Shown here piece by piece: positions 11,827-22,760 of a DNA stretch of 64,000 nucleotides; the stretch's first letter is position 1; each line of letters starts with the position of its first letter. The notes beneath the pieces are model-generated. The model was not told where the DNA came from and ran no database searches. It was given only the letters and a program-made list of their open reading frames with translations. The position numbers and the translations under genes are program-made. Source of the stretch: Gymnogyps californianus (taxonomy: Eukaryota > Chordata > Aves > Accipitriformes > Cathartidae); NCBI RefSeq assembly GCF_018139145.2, contig NC_059477.1, positions 30,917,502 to 30,981,501 of the forward strand. The letters run 5' to 3'.

Positions 11827-14800
11827 AAGCAGCATACTTCAGCATGCCAAAACCTCCCTCTGACTTAATGAAACACCTCAGATTACTATGCAAACCTCCC
11901 CCACCCCACTATGGTTTGACTCTTGTATTACTGAACAACAAAAAGCCTAGCCAAAAAAATAATCAAGCAATTCAAGATAAACTCAAAGAAGCACTAGTGG
12001 ACCACACCATAGAAAGATAAGTACATACAAACCATGAATTATTTTCATAGACTTAAAATTCACATTCTGATTAGAGTTGATTCATTAGATTTATTCACAG
12101 GATCAGAAAATGCCCTATTATTTTAAGCACCTTTTCTAGTAGACTGAGTAAGATTTCCATTTGTTTGTCTTGGGAACCATTAGTTAAGAAATCTTTAACA
12201 ACTTACAGCATACTCGCTAATCTTCAAATTACTCCTGATATACAAATAATGCTACTGCAGTTGCTTTCTTTTCACTTTTTTCTCACTTGACTTCTCAGTG
12301 AGCTGGTAGAGAAACTGTTATCCCAAACAGTAGTCTCACAACTAAGAGACTAGTTTTAGTCATCGTGTTTCTTTGACCCATTCTTTTGCCATATTTCATC
12401 ATTTCAGAATCCACAGTTGCTTTCTCACATGTCCAGTACTGCTATGTTCTGCAATAAGTCAGGTCTGACAATCACTTTCAAGTCTTACTGTAATTAGCAC
12501 AACTCCAATGCTCCTGGGCCAGGGCTCAGTTATGAGTGACACTTCAGCCAACAGCTTGCTCTTGGTTACCCACCTGAGATACCCAAAGAAGTATAGATTC
12601 ACCATATTCACCCATAAGACCACATTAAAAAAAGTTAGACTTGATCTTTGCTAGTGAGCTGGGAAGTTGTGATATAGCTTCAGTTAACCTTCCCATTTCA
12701 GAGGCATGCATTAACCCTAAAGAACAGAAAGCCCTTCCCCAAGGGGCTAAGCGTGTTACTTTTCAGCCAGGTTCGTCCTGCAGCCAGTACGCATCCAACA
12801 CAGGGAGCAGCTCAGGGCAGAAAACCCAGCACAAGGGAGCTGACACTGCTCCTTCTGCAGTGCCATTTTACACTGACAAGGGCTTACAGACTGCACTCTG
12901 CACGAACATTTGCCAGTCTGCCTCCCAAAACCTCTTGGACACTCATGCAGCCTGCGTAGAGCTAGAAATAGTACTTGCTAGCCTCAGAGAGGGACTAACA
13001 CGAGCTTCTAAGACAAGGTACAACTGCACCATATTGCCTGAAGTCATCTGATCCAGGCCATATAACATGAAGGTTAAAGCATTAGTGGTGCGTTCACCTG
13101 GTGCAGTTACAATCTAAAAGGAGTGGTATTAATGATAACAGATAGACACCCTCATAATCAATACCGTATTCTGCCAGACTCAAAGGATTAACAAGACTGG
13201 GACAACTATTTCCTAAGAAAGGCAAATCTTTTGGATATGCAATATTTATCACCATCTTCCCTGGTGACTCTGACAACCGCTGAAAGTGTCACCTTTGTTC
13301 AAAAGCTGCAGGAGGCGTCAGGGACACAGGAAACCTGACAAACTTAGCTTTAGTCTTTAGGCCATAATAAACTTGTGACCATGGGTGAAGATAAGCCTCC
13401 TCCACTGGCTTACACAACCTCAAAGAGATAAACTGAAAGTTGCACAGAGCTGTTGACACATTAGATATGGTGAGCATGTATGCTGTATTTGCTCTGCTTG
13501 GAGGGTGAGGAAGAAGCAACAAACCAGCCTATAGCACTATGAGGGGAGGGTTGTTTCCCAAACACATACACACAAGATATTAATAACTAATGTTCTCATC
13601 ATTAGTTTCACAAATGAGAACTACTTTAAAATTAACTCATGCAACTACAGACTTTTTTTATTGTTAGGGAAGATGAAAAGGTTCTGGCAGAGCAATGGGA
13701 GATCCTATCCTTTCCACGTCCTGCTCTCTTTGACACCTTAACACTCCTCCACTCTCCCCAACTCCTTTTCCCCCAGGCTAATTTTTGGTCTCAGTACCCA
13801 CACGGGAGATTCAATGGAGGAGAAATGCTAACACACACACACTCTGTCTCCAGGGATTGCATCCAGCCACGGCACGAGCAAGAACAGCAAGACATCAGCA
13901 GATCAGGTTAAGCTGGGTGAGGAAGACAGGAGTACTTGTGTCTGGAAGCACAAAAAGCCTGTCAATGGAGTCAAGGACATGAGACAGGGTGTATAAGGTC
14001 TCAGGCACCGTATGTGCAAGAAAGTTAAATCTTCAAATTCATCAAAGCAGTGACAGAGGAAGGGGTATTAAAAGAAAAAAATAATTCTCAATGAAGCCCA
14101 AAACTAGCTGATCTAATACACACAGATGCTTTACTTGCACTGATGGGGGAAAAAAAAAAAAATTGTTCCTGTGGAATCCTTCCTTGGCAATTTTAAAACA
14201 GACGGTTTGCTTTCTTGGAAAGAGATGGCACTAAGAATTGTCTGCCCAGAAGAGGTCACCCCCACTGTCCCATCTTGCTTTTGATGTTTTCCATGGTGCC
14301 AGCAGCCTTGAAACACATCACAGCATGCACTAGGATGTTCAGACTAGAGACTAGAACCACCTCTCAAAAGCCAAGGATTAGCAAGCGACATCTCCGGTGC
14401 TGGTCTTGGATGTGTAGATGCTAAAATGATTGCACAGCTAAAACTTACATTGCAAATAAATTAACTCTAGTTTCTTGCTCTTCATTGAAGTTTATTCTTA
14501 CATGTATCTCACCTATTTCATACTAAATACTCTTCTAATCAGTTGTGACATACCTGATTTTCTACTAAGATCACCTTCGTTTGGACTAGAAAAACTCTGT
14601 AAACTTAGTTTAAATTTGGCTAGGGGCACATTAAGCTCCAAAATCTTTCTCTCTCTCCCTAGAGAATGAACCCAACAGAAATCCCACCCACAGTCATCAT
14701 CCCACCACAGCATTTGTTTAAAAAGACCATGTAGCAATACATCTCATCACAGAGCACAAGCCTGCCTCCTCAAACTCCAGACAACAGCAATCTACATGGT

Positions 14801-16174
14801 ACAATGATACATTAAATTAACTTTTTCTTTTTTGAAAGCCCATTCTATTCCACTACTAGCAAAACAAAAATTCTACCTTAGCCTAGCAAAGTGGAAAGCA
14901 GAGAAGTTGGATTAGCAGTGAGCTTTGTTTCATTTTGAGTTAGGATTTCAGAACAAATACCTGGAGGTTGTAAACCTTAAGATGTTTGCTAATGGATTAA
15001 ATATTTACTTCCCTCCCTTTTAAAAAAGTACAAGGACATTTGTTTCTCAACTGCACTTTTTTTGCCACTGTAAGCCTCATCTATCTATACAGCCAATATT
15101 TTCTCACATTATGCAAAAGCATAATTTTAACCCATTCCATCACAAAGGAACCTGCACTAAGTCTACATCGTTCCCAAACGTACAAGAAAATATCACATCA
15201 CATTTCTGAATAATCCAAAATATAGCTTCAGAATGTTCAAGTCAGTGTTATTATTTCCTGCAAGGATGAAGTTTACTGTATTTTAAAATGGATATGGCAA
15301 GAAGAATAGTGCCTAGAAGTGAAAAAGATTTTTTTCCAATTTAAAAGAGCAGAGACCTCTCTGCTCTCTTGGCTTCTGAGAGCATGGTGGGAAAGATTGG
15401 GGATATCACCTCTCCTGCTCTGGGCCTTGCAGAGGGTGTGAGCTTGATAGGAACCCGCAGCACTGAACCCATGTTCTTCATCTCTGCTCTACTCGGCTGT
15501 TGGCAGAAAGTTGAATTCCCTCACCAAGAATTCTCTCAAAAATCTATTCCTAAAAACATGAGCTAGAAAGTATCACTCATAAGCTTATCTATAAGAAAAG
15601 CAGGAATAAACACTTGTTTTTAAAGTAAGCAAAATACTAGTCTCAGACAAAGACAGAATTAAGGCTCTGATAAGGGTCTTTGACTATCGGTCATAAACAT
15701 ACAAAGTACACAAACTTAGGAACTGCAAAATACAATCCCTAAACAATATAAGCTTTAAATGGAACACTACTACATCAATACGTACACTTTCTGTGCTATT
15801 TGGGGCGTTAAACTGAAAAGGTTTCTTCTCTTAAATTACTATTTAATTTACCTTATGAACAATTCAAACAAAGATGTACATGGACTTGAGAACAGAAGAT
15901 GTATTTCCCTAATGAAACTCAAGAGGAAAAGGACAGCTCTAACACCACCTTCTGTTCTTGAAACTTGTGCTTCATTGTCCTTCTGATACCACTAGGAAAA
16001 CAGAGCAGATTAACTAAACATCAGTTATTTGCTGCAAAAGCTACGTGTATATTTCTGAACAATCACCCATGCTTGTTTTCCCTAACAGAATGCTTGCTCT
16101 GTGTTCATTTGAATGCCTCACCGAACGAAAATTGCTAAAAACACCAAAAAGAGAATACAAGTACTTCTACTCAC

Positions 16175-16242
16175 CACCTGAACTCTGGATCATGTTTCCA
16201 GATTTTTGGACCTCATCAAATTTTGTAAAAATTACATTCAAC
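16175..16242 (-). CDS. CLASP1: CLASP1 coding exon 7 (residues 215-237 plus one base)
   Basis: This 68-nt exon completes arginine and encodes LNVIFTKFDEVQKSGNMIQS followed by SG, then a lone G. The acceptor is AAACAG. Two donors are possible: GTGAGT at 16174-16169, preferred as the stronger site, and a weaker GTGGTG four bases upstream. The preferred donor leaves phase 1, which would complete an aspartate with the next exon, in line with the family's DK(N/S)FDDE continuation. This is the C-terminal end of TOG1. The next exon, encoding the serine-rich linker, was not found between here and position 1. Confidence 0.93.
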
Positions 16243-17356
16243 CTGTTTGAAAGTTAAAGAAATACACAATGAACAGCTGAATTTAATTTTTAGGAATCTT
16301 CTAATCTAAGATGTTATAGGACAAATTTTGCTTCACTCAGGTCATTGGGAGCACTGTCAAAAGTGTCAGTGTAGAGGGAAGTTATTTTAAAATTGAAAAA
16401 ATCACAACATGCAACTGCTGATAAGAAAAACTGAGAGACAACTGATACTACAGAGGTGTAAGAGATATAATTGGAAATACTACATTACTGAGGATGTGAC
16501 ATGTCTAATTGTAGATGCTTTTCCAGTTCATTACCACTTTGCCTATCTCAACTATTTGCAGAAATACCACAAAAAACACCCCTAAAAAAACAACTTCACA
16601 CAACATTTGCCTTTGGCCCCGACACTTCTTTCCCATTCACGTCACAGGCCTGGTGCAGCAGCAGATCCTTATCACATCTCATTATTCTTTCCCAGAGAGT
16701 TTATTACTTTAAGCCACATTGTGGCAGCAGATGTTTTCACTGGAGAACAAGAGGCAACAGTACTTGCCTTCCCCTGTGTGCACCCCACCCCTGAAACAAC
16801 CTCTTCCCTCCTCCCGCTGTGCATTGACACCCTGCCATCTACTCCATCCTCAGGTCTGACCATGCTCCACCCTGCACACCGGAGGTTGCGGCAAGATGCA
16901 GAGCAGCTTTCTTACCGCAGCTGAAGTGGCAGCAGCAGAGGGACAGGGCTTTGGTTTTGGTGTGGGTTTTTTTTAATAAAGCTTTGGAACTGATGATACT
17001 GACTGTGGGGCTTTTTTTCTTTATGACAGCCTTCTAAGTTGCATAGACACAGGCTACTCTGAAGTGTCCTCTCTACACATGCAGAACATACAGGAAAAAC
17101 ACCACATTAAATCTTAAATCAGTTAACCACACATCTGTAATAATTTTATTGTTTTTCCAAAGATGCTTTGGCATACTTCGGCAGGTACAGGATCCACATT
17201 AAGTGAAACCTGAGTAAGTGTCTGTAGGATGAAAAAAAACCAAACCCTGATCCCAGGAAAAGGTTCACTCATGCAGTTCCTGAAGCCTTCTAAAGGAAGG
17301 AAAGGAATAAAAAGCGGCCCAAAAATAGTGAAGACGTAAGGACATTCTCAACTTAC
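16243..17356 (-). other. CLASP1 intron between coding exons 6 and 7
   Basis: This 1.1-kb intron has donor GTAAGT and acceptor AAACAG. I see no repeat of note, no exon and no RNA gene in it. Confidence 0.85.
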
Positions 17357-17454
17357 CGAGATTGGGGTAATCCTTTTTTACTGAGATCAGCCCTTACACG
17401 TTCACCAACATGTCTGTAAATTTCCACAAGGCTGTTTATTGCTGCATCTCGAAC
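17357..17454 (-). CDS. CLASP1: CLASP1 coding exon 6 (residues 183-215)
   Basis: This 98-nt exon encodes VRDAAINSLVEIYRHVGERV, then RADLSKKGLPQS and two bases of an arginine codon. VRDAAxxxxVEIYRHVGE is the most recognisable HEAT motif of the CLASP TOG1 domain. The acceptor is TGTTCAG and the donor GTAAGT, ending in phase 2. The arginine is completed by the next exon at 16242. The encoded residues match CLASP1 (KKGLPQSR) and not CLASP2 (KRGIPPAR). Confidence 0.97.
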
Positions 17455-20401
17455 CTGAACATGAGATATGAGAGAAATCAATCATCTTTATAATTCATAT
17501 AAATCCCTGCCCTACCTTGGAGAAAGAAATTTGCATATTTCTCAGCAACAACAGTTGCCACTACACACGTTACCACAGAGCTCATGAAGGAGCTTCCATC
17601 CTTGCATTTCAGATATTAGCAGTATCAGTAGGTCTAATTTAATTGAAAAGGCAGTCAAGACATAAGATGAAAGGTTTCGTACACAGGGACACACCCAGGG
17701 AGCTCGGCTGCCTTTGCCAAACTCCACCATTGTGGGCAACAGGTACATTTACTGGATCAAAAAAAGCAAGGAGACACACAAATATACCTTATATTGCTAG
17801 TACATTATAAAACAAACTGATTTTTAATGCCATCTTACAAACTTATGTTTCTGTGTTGATAACAAAATATGGAGGGAGGGAGGAGTAATCAATCACCTGA
17901 GTCACCATGAATTTTGCATGTTTTCCAAACTGATTTGCAAGAAATTGCTGAGCACATCCTTCCCTCCACCCAACAGAAGAGCCACAAATCTGATTGAAGT
18001 GTCACCTTTCTGTACTGAACCCCCTTCCTCCATCAGACACAGCAGGCAGAGAAGGTAAACTATCTGCTCTGCCTACAGAAATACCTGCAGAGCCGTGCAC
18101 TTCTGCTTCTCAGAAGACGGCCTGGCAGCTACCCAAGCACCCGCACACATCAGGACTAGACACAGGATATTTTGTGGGCACAAGCTAGAATCACCTATAG
18201 GTAGGAGTCAAAGGGCAGATACACATGCCCTACTTACTAGCCAAAAAAAAGAACCTAACACTTGACTCATGCTCATCTCGCCCCATTCTCCTGCTCCGCA
18301 GCCTTCCCATTCAGCGGGTCATTGCCAGTTTCCAAACCCCTGTCTTCACTCATGCCAGCCCTTACTCAGCAGTCTTGCCTCTCTTCTCTCGGCCCATCAG
18401 CCCTGTACACCACCAGGCAGGACTTCAGGGCACAGCTCAGGAGGCACTCTTTGGTGTCCCCAGTTTCTGGGTATGCAGACCCTAACCCAGCCTCGCTCTC
18501 TGCCTCCAACAGCCAGGGAAGAGAGGTGGCAGCGCCTGCATCTCACACGCCTGCAGCGAGTCTGCCCGCCCCGGGCCCACACACCGGCAGCAAGGGGCAC
18601 AGCAGCCAGGGCACGCCGACAAGCTCTGCCATACCCCCAGCCTGCCGCAGCATGCAGTGCGGCCGACCGTGGAGGTCCTCACAGCGTGAGCTAGAAGGAT
18701 TGCCTCTGTGTGTAAAGTTAATCAGAAGTATGGTTGCAGGACTAGGTAAACCCCATATTGGGTAAGGCAAGGAGCCCCTATTATCATACTTGGTTTAGTC
18801 TACCACAGCAATAACAAAGCTTTAATGCTTTCTCAAAAATAAAATTAAATAGTCGTAGTTTAAATACTGTTGTCATACCAGATGCTCACTGGGTTACGCA
18901 ATTGCATTAGTTGAAAACCACAAAACCACTCCTTCTGAAAAGGGCAGTAACAGAACAGCTTCCACCTCCACAACAAAAGGGAAAAACACTGCATTTGACC
19001 TCGATCTGTGTTTCTCCACTGTTTCTCCACCATCTTTCACCAAGAGAGGGCAGCATTGACCGAGCATCAGGTCTCCCAGAGCTCAGGCAAAGGCACTAGC
19101 GGCACAGAAGCAGCCCTAGGGGAGCCCAGGACCAGCCCCTGCCCCAGGACAGGAGCCACTTTGACAGGGATTTGTGTCTGATCAGATCGGGCATGGGCGT
19201 TCTGGGGATGAGGAACCAGACCCAGGAGAAGGAGCAAGATATCAGCCTCATTTCCCCCTGCAGCTGGGTACTGGGATAATGAGCTGTGCCAGGCACATGG
19301 AAGAGTTAGTGCAGAAGGAAAACGTCTCAGCGGCCTCACCAAATTTCTGATTCATTCAACAGCTCACCAATGGCAGGACCAAGGTGTCTGTCTGTGCAAC
19401 AAGTCCAAGTCCTAAACCCAGTATCCCCTTGAAGAGTAACAGCTTGCTCAGTCACAGCTCAGAACTACAGAGGACTCTGAACATTAAACTTCATTAGAAA
19501 CTTCTTGGGGTAACAGGTTTATCCTCCTGCACTGACACAACCAGAAAGGGAAGGCTGCTTCACACTCAGTCCTACTCTTCAGGAAGAGGAGGCCCTGACA
19601 GCCATGGGAATATGGCCAACTCCCCAGAGCCAATGTAAACCCGTTCCCCAGTTGGCTGCCTCACACTTCCTTCCAGCTAAACACCCACTCCAGACCTGGA
19701 TCACATACGTGTCACCCATGCTGGGAGGGCAACAGCAATATTCAAAAACTGCTAGTACACATGTTACATAACATGAGTTTGAACCCTGCTTCCCCACTCC
19801 CCTCTTCTCACTAACCTCACATGCTCGCATCTAATTCCAGGTTAGGTCCTGTCCAGGGCAGGACAAAAAGCACGTAGAAGTGACAGATGTTTTCAGCATG
19901 GATTTTCATTTGGCTTGCATCGCTGATTTAAGGTTCCTGTACGGCTTGCCTTCCCTCCACCCCTTATTCAGGATCTCCCTGTACAACTTCTGGCAGTGCA
20001 CATGGCCGTGCTGTCCAACTGGTCCCATTTGCCCTCCCTGCCCAGAATGGTTCCTCTCTGAAGGTGACTGGTGCTGCATGGAGCCCAGAGGGATCCCTGC
20101 AGCCTCCCCTGCATTCGGGCTGTAAGGCACAGGAGTTCCCTTCCCACAAAGGTTTCCTGCTCTGTTCATCTCACTTGCAGACTCATGTTGTTCTGTTGAA
20201 CTCTTGAGTAATTGATAGGCTGGTTTAGGCATACTTCAATCATACCTCTTCAAAACCAGCCAAGGGCTCTTCCTGAACAGCGTTGTTCAGAGTTCACCAC
20301 CAGCAGCACAACTAGCTAATTTACCAGCCAGAACGCAGAGCCCCACTTACCAACAAGGCAATCAGCACAACCTTTACACATGACTCGCAGTAAAAGCTTA
20401 C
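17455..20401 (-). other. CLASP1 intron between coding exons 5 and 6
   Basis: This 2.9-kb intron has GTAAGC and TTCAG ends. A GC-rich patch with several CpGs lies at about 18280-18690 and a milder one at 19080-19280. The remainder is ordinary intronic sequence. A 167-codon plus-strand open frame at 18262-18765 is low in information and overlaps other long frames in the same GC-rich patch. Confidence 0.8.
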
Positions 20402-20477
20402 CTGGCTGTTTGGATCTCCAAGTAAGTTACATATATGTGGCACTATCTTACTCAGCGTTAAACTCTGAGCTCCAGAT
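20402..20477 (-). CDS. CLASP1: CLASP1 coding exon 5 (residues 157-182)
   Basis: This 76-nt exon completes the split alanine codon and then encodes SGAQSLTLSKIVPHICNLLG and DPNSQ, the next HEAT repeat of TOG1. The acceptor is TTCCCAG and the donor GTAAGC after CAG, ending in phase 0. As far as I recall it, the human CLASP1 protein is identical here. A 2.9-kb intron follows, containing a locally GC-rich patch but no recognisable exon. Confidence 0.96.
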
Positions 20478-20565
20478 CTGGGAATAAAGAACAAAAGAGC
20501 ACTGGTGTGAATCGCAGAGCATATACCTACCACATAACGTAGGCTTGCAGGAGGTTCTGACTTAC

Positions 20566-20657
20566 GCATTGAGTGTTGCAATAAGGCAGAGGCAAATCCC
20601 TTCTCTTGTCCGGAAATTCTTGTGTTTGAATCCTCCTAGCATCCTGTCCCACACATA
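20566..20657 (-). CDS. CLASP1: CLASP1 coding exon 4 (residues 127-157)
   Basis: This 92-nt exon encodes YVWDRMLGGFKHKNFRTREG followed by ICLCLIATLN, then two bases of an alanine codon. The segment FKHKNFRxREGxCLCLI is shared by CLASP1 and CLASP2 and forms one HEAT repeat of TOG1. The acceptor is TTCCACAG after a pyrimidine tract and the donor is GTAAGT. The exon starts in phase 0 and ends in phase 2. The following intron is only 88 bp. YVWDRMLGG indicates CLASP1, since CLASP2 reads YIWEQLASG here. Confidence 0.97.
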
Positions 20658-21149
20658 CTGTGGAAGACAGAAAAGAAGGTGAGACAGGAAAAAAGGAGGC
20701 GGGGGAAGAGACAGATTCTTTCTTCCAGCAGACATACACTCTAACATCTCTGGAGCTTAAATATAATTTCACATCCATCCAAGCAGAACGGGACAAGAAG
20801 TAGAAAGACACTTTTAGATCTGACTAATTCTTTGTTCTGTGCTGACTTCACAGTAACCCCGCTAGCTAAAACAATACCTTTACTTACAGAAAGCAAGTAC
20901 CTTCCAAAGACCAAGAACAACTACTCTGACATCCACCCATCCCATCCCATCCTTGGGAATTCCACTGACACGCTCCCATGTGTATCCTGACATGCAACAG
21001 CATTCTCAAGTGAAGCAAATATCTCATAACAAGGCATAGGGAGATGAAGCCATTTCAGACAGAGCCACAGGAGAAAACCCTCTGACAGAAAAAAGTTCTC
21101 CCTTTTTAAGCAGCCAGTGACTCAGGCTGCAAAGGGCTGACAAGCATAC

Positions 21150-21253
21150 CTGAGGATTAGCAGCTTGTTCCATGATTTTTAGCAGCAAGGTCTGATCCTG
21201 CTCCCTCACCGAGTCCTTAGAGTCTCCCAGCCTATCAAGTAAACTTGGCAGCA
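21150..21253 (-). CDS. CLASP1: CLASP1 coding exon 3 (residues 92-126)
   Basis: This 104-nt exon encodes 35 residues from VLPSLLDRLGDSKDSVREQD to MEQAANPQ. The LIDRLGD-x-KDxVRE type motif is a hallmark intra-HEAT turn of CLASP TOG domains. The acceptor is TCATCAG and the donor GTATGC. The first base of the starting valine codon comes from the previous exon, and the exon ends in phase 0 at CAG. The introns on either side are only 239 and 492 bp, so exons 2 to 5 form a compact cluster of about 1.2 kb. Confidence 0.96.
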
Positions 21254-21492
21254 CTGATGAAAGAAAACACAAACATCCAAATCCCTAAGAAAACTGTCAC
21301 AGTGGCATAGCCCCTCTGCTCTCCCCCCGCCTGATGGAGGGACCAGCCCTCCTGCCATTCGGCAGAGCCTGAAACCACCAAGAGCCTCCCAAGTGCTCTC
21401 CTGGGGAGAAAGAAGGCTTTGCATACAGCAGTCAGAGCAGACCCCAACAGAGCAACGGTGACATCTCCCCCACTCACACACAGACCCCTTAC

Positions 21493-21571
21493 CTGTGCCA
21501 ATCTGGGCCTTGAAGCGATCTTGCAAGCGGGACACTAGCGCGGAAAGGATGTCAATCCCCAGGAGAACCAC
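21493..21571 (-). CDS. CLASP1: CLASP1 coding exon 2 (residues 66-91)
   Basis: This 79-nt exon encodes VVLLGIDILSALVSRLQDRF and then KAQIGT, an amphipathic helical pair of the TOG1 array. The acceptor is TTGCAG and the donor GTAAGG. It starts in phase 0 and ends after one base of a valine codon, which the next exon completes. Where I recall methionine in human LLGMDILS, this sequence has isoleucine, so the exon contains no ATG that could serve as an internal start. The U4atac gene begins about 1.2 kb upstream on the opposite strand, within the preceding intron. Confidence 0.96.
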
Positions 21572-22523
21572 CTGCAAGCACAGGGCAGATGGTGTTTTAG
21601 CGTGCAGCCCTTTGCCCTCGGCCTCGGCCAATGCACCCGAGAGACGGGAGCGCTGGCACACGCTCGCCTGGGAGAAGGGCCCCTTCCCACCCACACCGTC
21701 AGCACCGCTCCGGTAACAGGGTTGCACAGATACACACAACTCTTCCTTGCATGGCTTCTGACAGGCAAGCTGGGTGGTTGACAAACAGAAAAGCCCCCAA
21801 ATTATTGCTCCCTGTGACATTTACAAGCCAAAGTTGACTGCCAAGAACTTGACAAAGCCAACAACTGTAATTGCCACTCAATGCTAAAGTCATACATATA
21901 TATGTGCATAACAATATGCATACCATATGCATAACAATTTCCGTATTTGCTGTAATTAACATTTCTAATTAATTGTAATTATTACACTTATAATCAGAAA
22001 ATGGTGCGCACTAACAGCAGCTTAATTATTCACTTGCAGAAATTAAACCCAACACTTTTATGACATAACTGAAACCCGGGGAAAGGCACCTTGTTTGAGA
22101 GAAGCTTCAGGACGGGCTGCAGATCAGAAAACCCACTCTGACCAACCCCATCTAATAATTACAAAAATACATCATATACTGAATATACTGTGTAGCTTGT
22201 ATACTAAATACTTGGCAAGACCCTATAGATCACGATAGTTCTGGTATGACACAGCTCTCCATAAGTTTTTAGTGAAGCACTGAGGTTAGTAACCCCTGGA
22301 AGTATTACAGACAGCCAGGCTTCTGAGGCGGTGTCACCAGGGCTGTCAGAGCGCAGCCCCGCTCCCCGCGGACGGTGAACTCCCCCGTACATACGTATAT
22401 CTATCTATACGTATGCATATCCACGGACACAGCTACTGCCGGGGCGGCCGTGGCGGGCAGCGCCGCGGGCGGGCGGCAGGGGGCGCACTCCGTCGCCGCT
22501 GCCGCCCGGCTGGCCAGCCCCCT

Positions 22524-22531
22524 ATGCAAAT
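22524..22531 (+). promoter_or_regulatory. Octamer (Oct-1/POU2F1) site of the U4atac distal sequence element
   Basis: ATGCAAAT is a perfect octamer, 237 bp upstream of the U4atac 5' end. This is the normal position of the distal sequence element in vertebrate Pol II snRNA genes. It should recruit POU2F1, which helps SNAPc bind the proximal element. The distance and the adjacent ZNF143-like site make a chance match unlikely. Confidence 0.8.
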
Positions 22532-22545
22532 CACCGCCCGGCTGG

Positions 22546-22563
22546 CGCAGAGCACTCTGGGTA
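22546..22563 (-). promoter_or_regulatory. ZNF143/STAF-like site of the U4atac distal sequence element
   Basis: Read on the minus strand, this 18-mer begins TACCCAGAGTGC and agrees with 16 of 18 positions of the STAF consensus as I recall it (YWCCCRNMATSCMYYRCR). It lies 14 bp downstream of the octamer. Paired octamer and STAF sites are the classic distal enhancer of vertebrate snRNA genes. Confidence 0.6.
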
Positions 22564-22703
22564 GCGCCGCCACAGTCGACAAAAAGGCTTAAACCGGAGC
22601 CCGAGCCGAGAGAGAAACGCCGGTCTCCATGCCGCGCCCCAGCGGAGCACGCCCCTGAACCGAGCGGCGGGGGAGCGGGTCCGGCTGCGCGCCGCCCCTC
22701 GCC

Positions 22704-22722
22704 CGGACCTTGGGCGCGGTTA
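22704..22722 (+). promoter_or_regulatory. Possible proximal sequence element of U4atac
   Basis: This stretch, at about -57 to -39 from the U4atac start, contains GACCTTGGGCGCGG. It is the best candidate for the SNAPc-binding element by position, but the match is weak because vertebrate elements vary widely. There is no TATA box near -30 (the bases there are CGCGCCACAC), which fits Pol II and not Pol III transcription. Confidence 0.3.
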
Positions 22723-22760
22723 GCTTTCCCCTAGCGGAGGCGCGCCACACCGGCCCTTTT

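Larger units (their letters stand above)
1..16174 (-). other. CLASP1 intron after coding exon 7 (continues beyond window start)
   Basis: More than 16 kb of sequence follow donor GTGAGT at 16174, and the expected next exon (DKNFDDED-like) was not found on the minus strand. The stretch contains one CR1 tail, T- and A-runs, a candidate alternative first exon near 9861-10060 and a homeodomain/X-box-like patch near 11540-11830. Otherwise I see only non-coding sequence with short chance open frames. Confidence 0.75.

Noticed and set aside
1..16174. A further CLASP1 exon for the serine-rich linker and TOG2
   Set aside because: I looked on the minus strand for DKNFDDED-, DFIKAF- and SSAS-like coding sequence and found none. 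By-eye search can miss a short exon, but the intron most likely continues past the window.
18262..18765. 167-codon plus-strand open frame
   Set aside because: It lies in a GC-rich intronic patch with long frames on both strands. Its composition is rich in Ser, Pro and Ala, it has no domain I recognise, and it is antisense to CLASP1.
21206..21820. 204-codon minus-strand open frame
   Set aside because: It runs through CLASP1 coding exon 2 and continues into both neighbouring introns past good splice sites. Only 21493-21571 is coding, and the rest has no similarity to the family.
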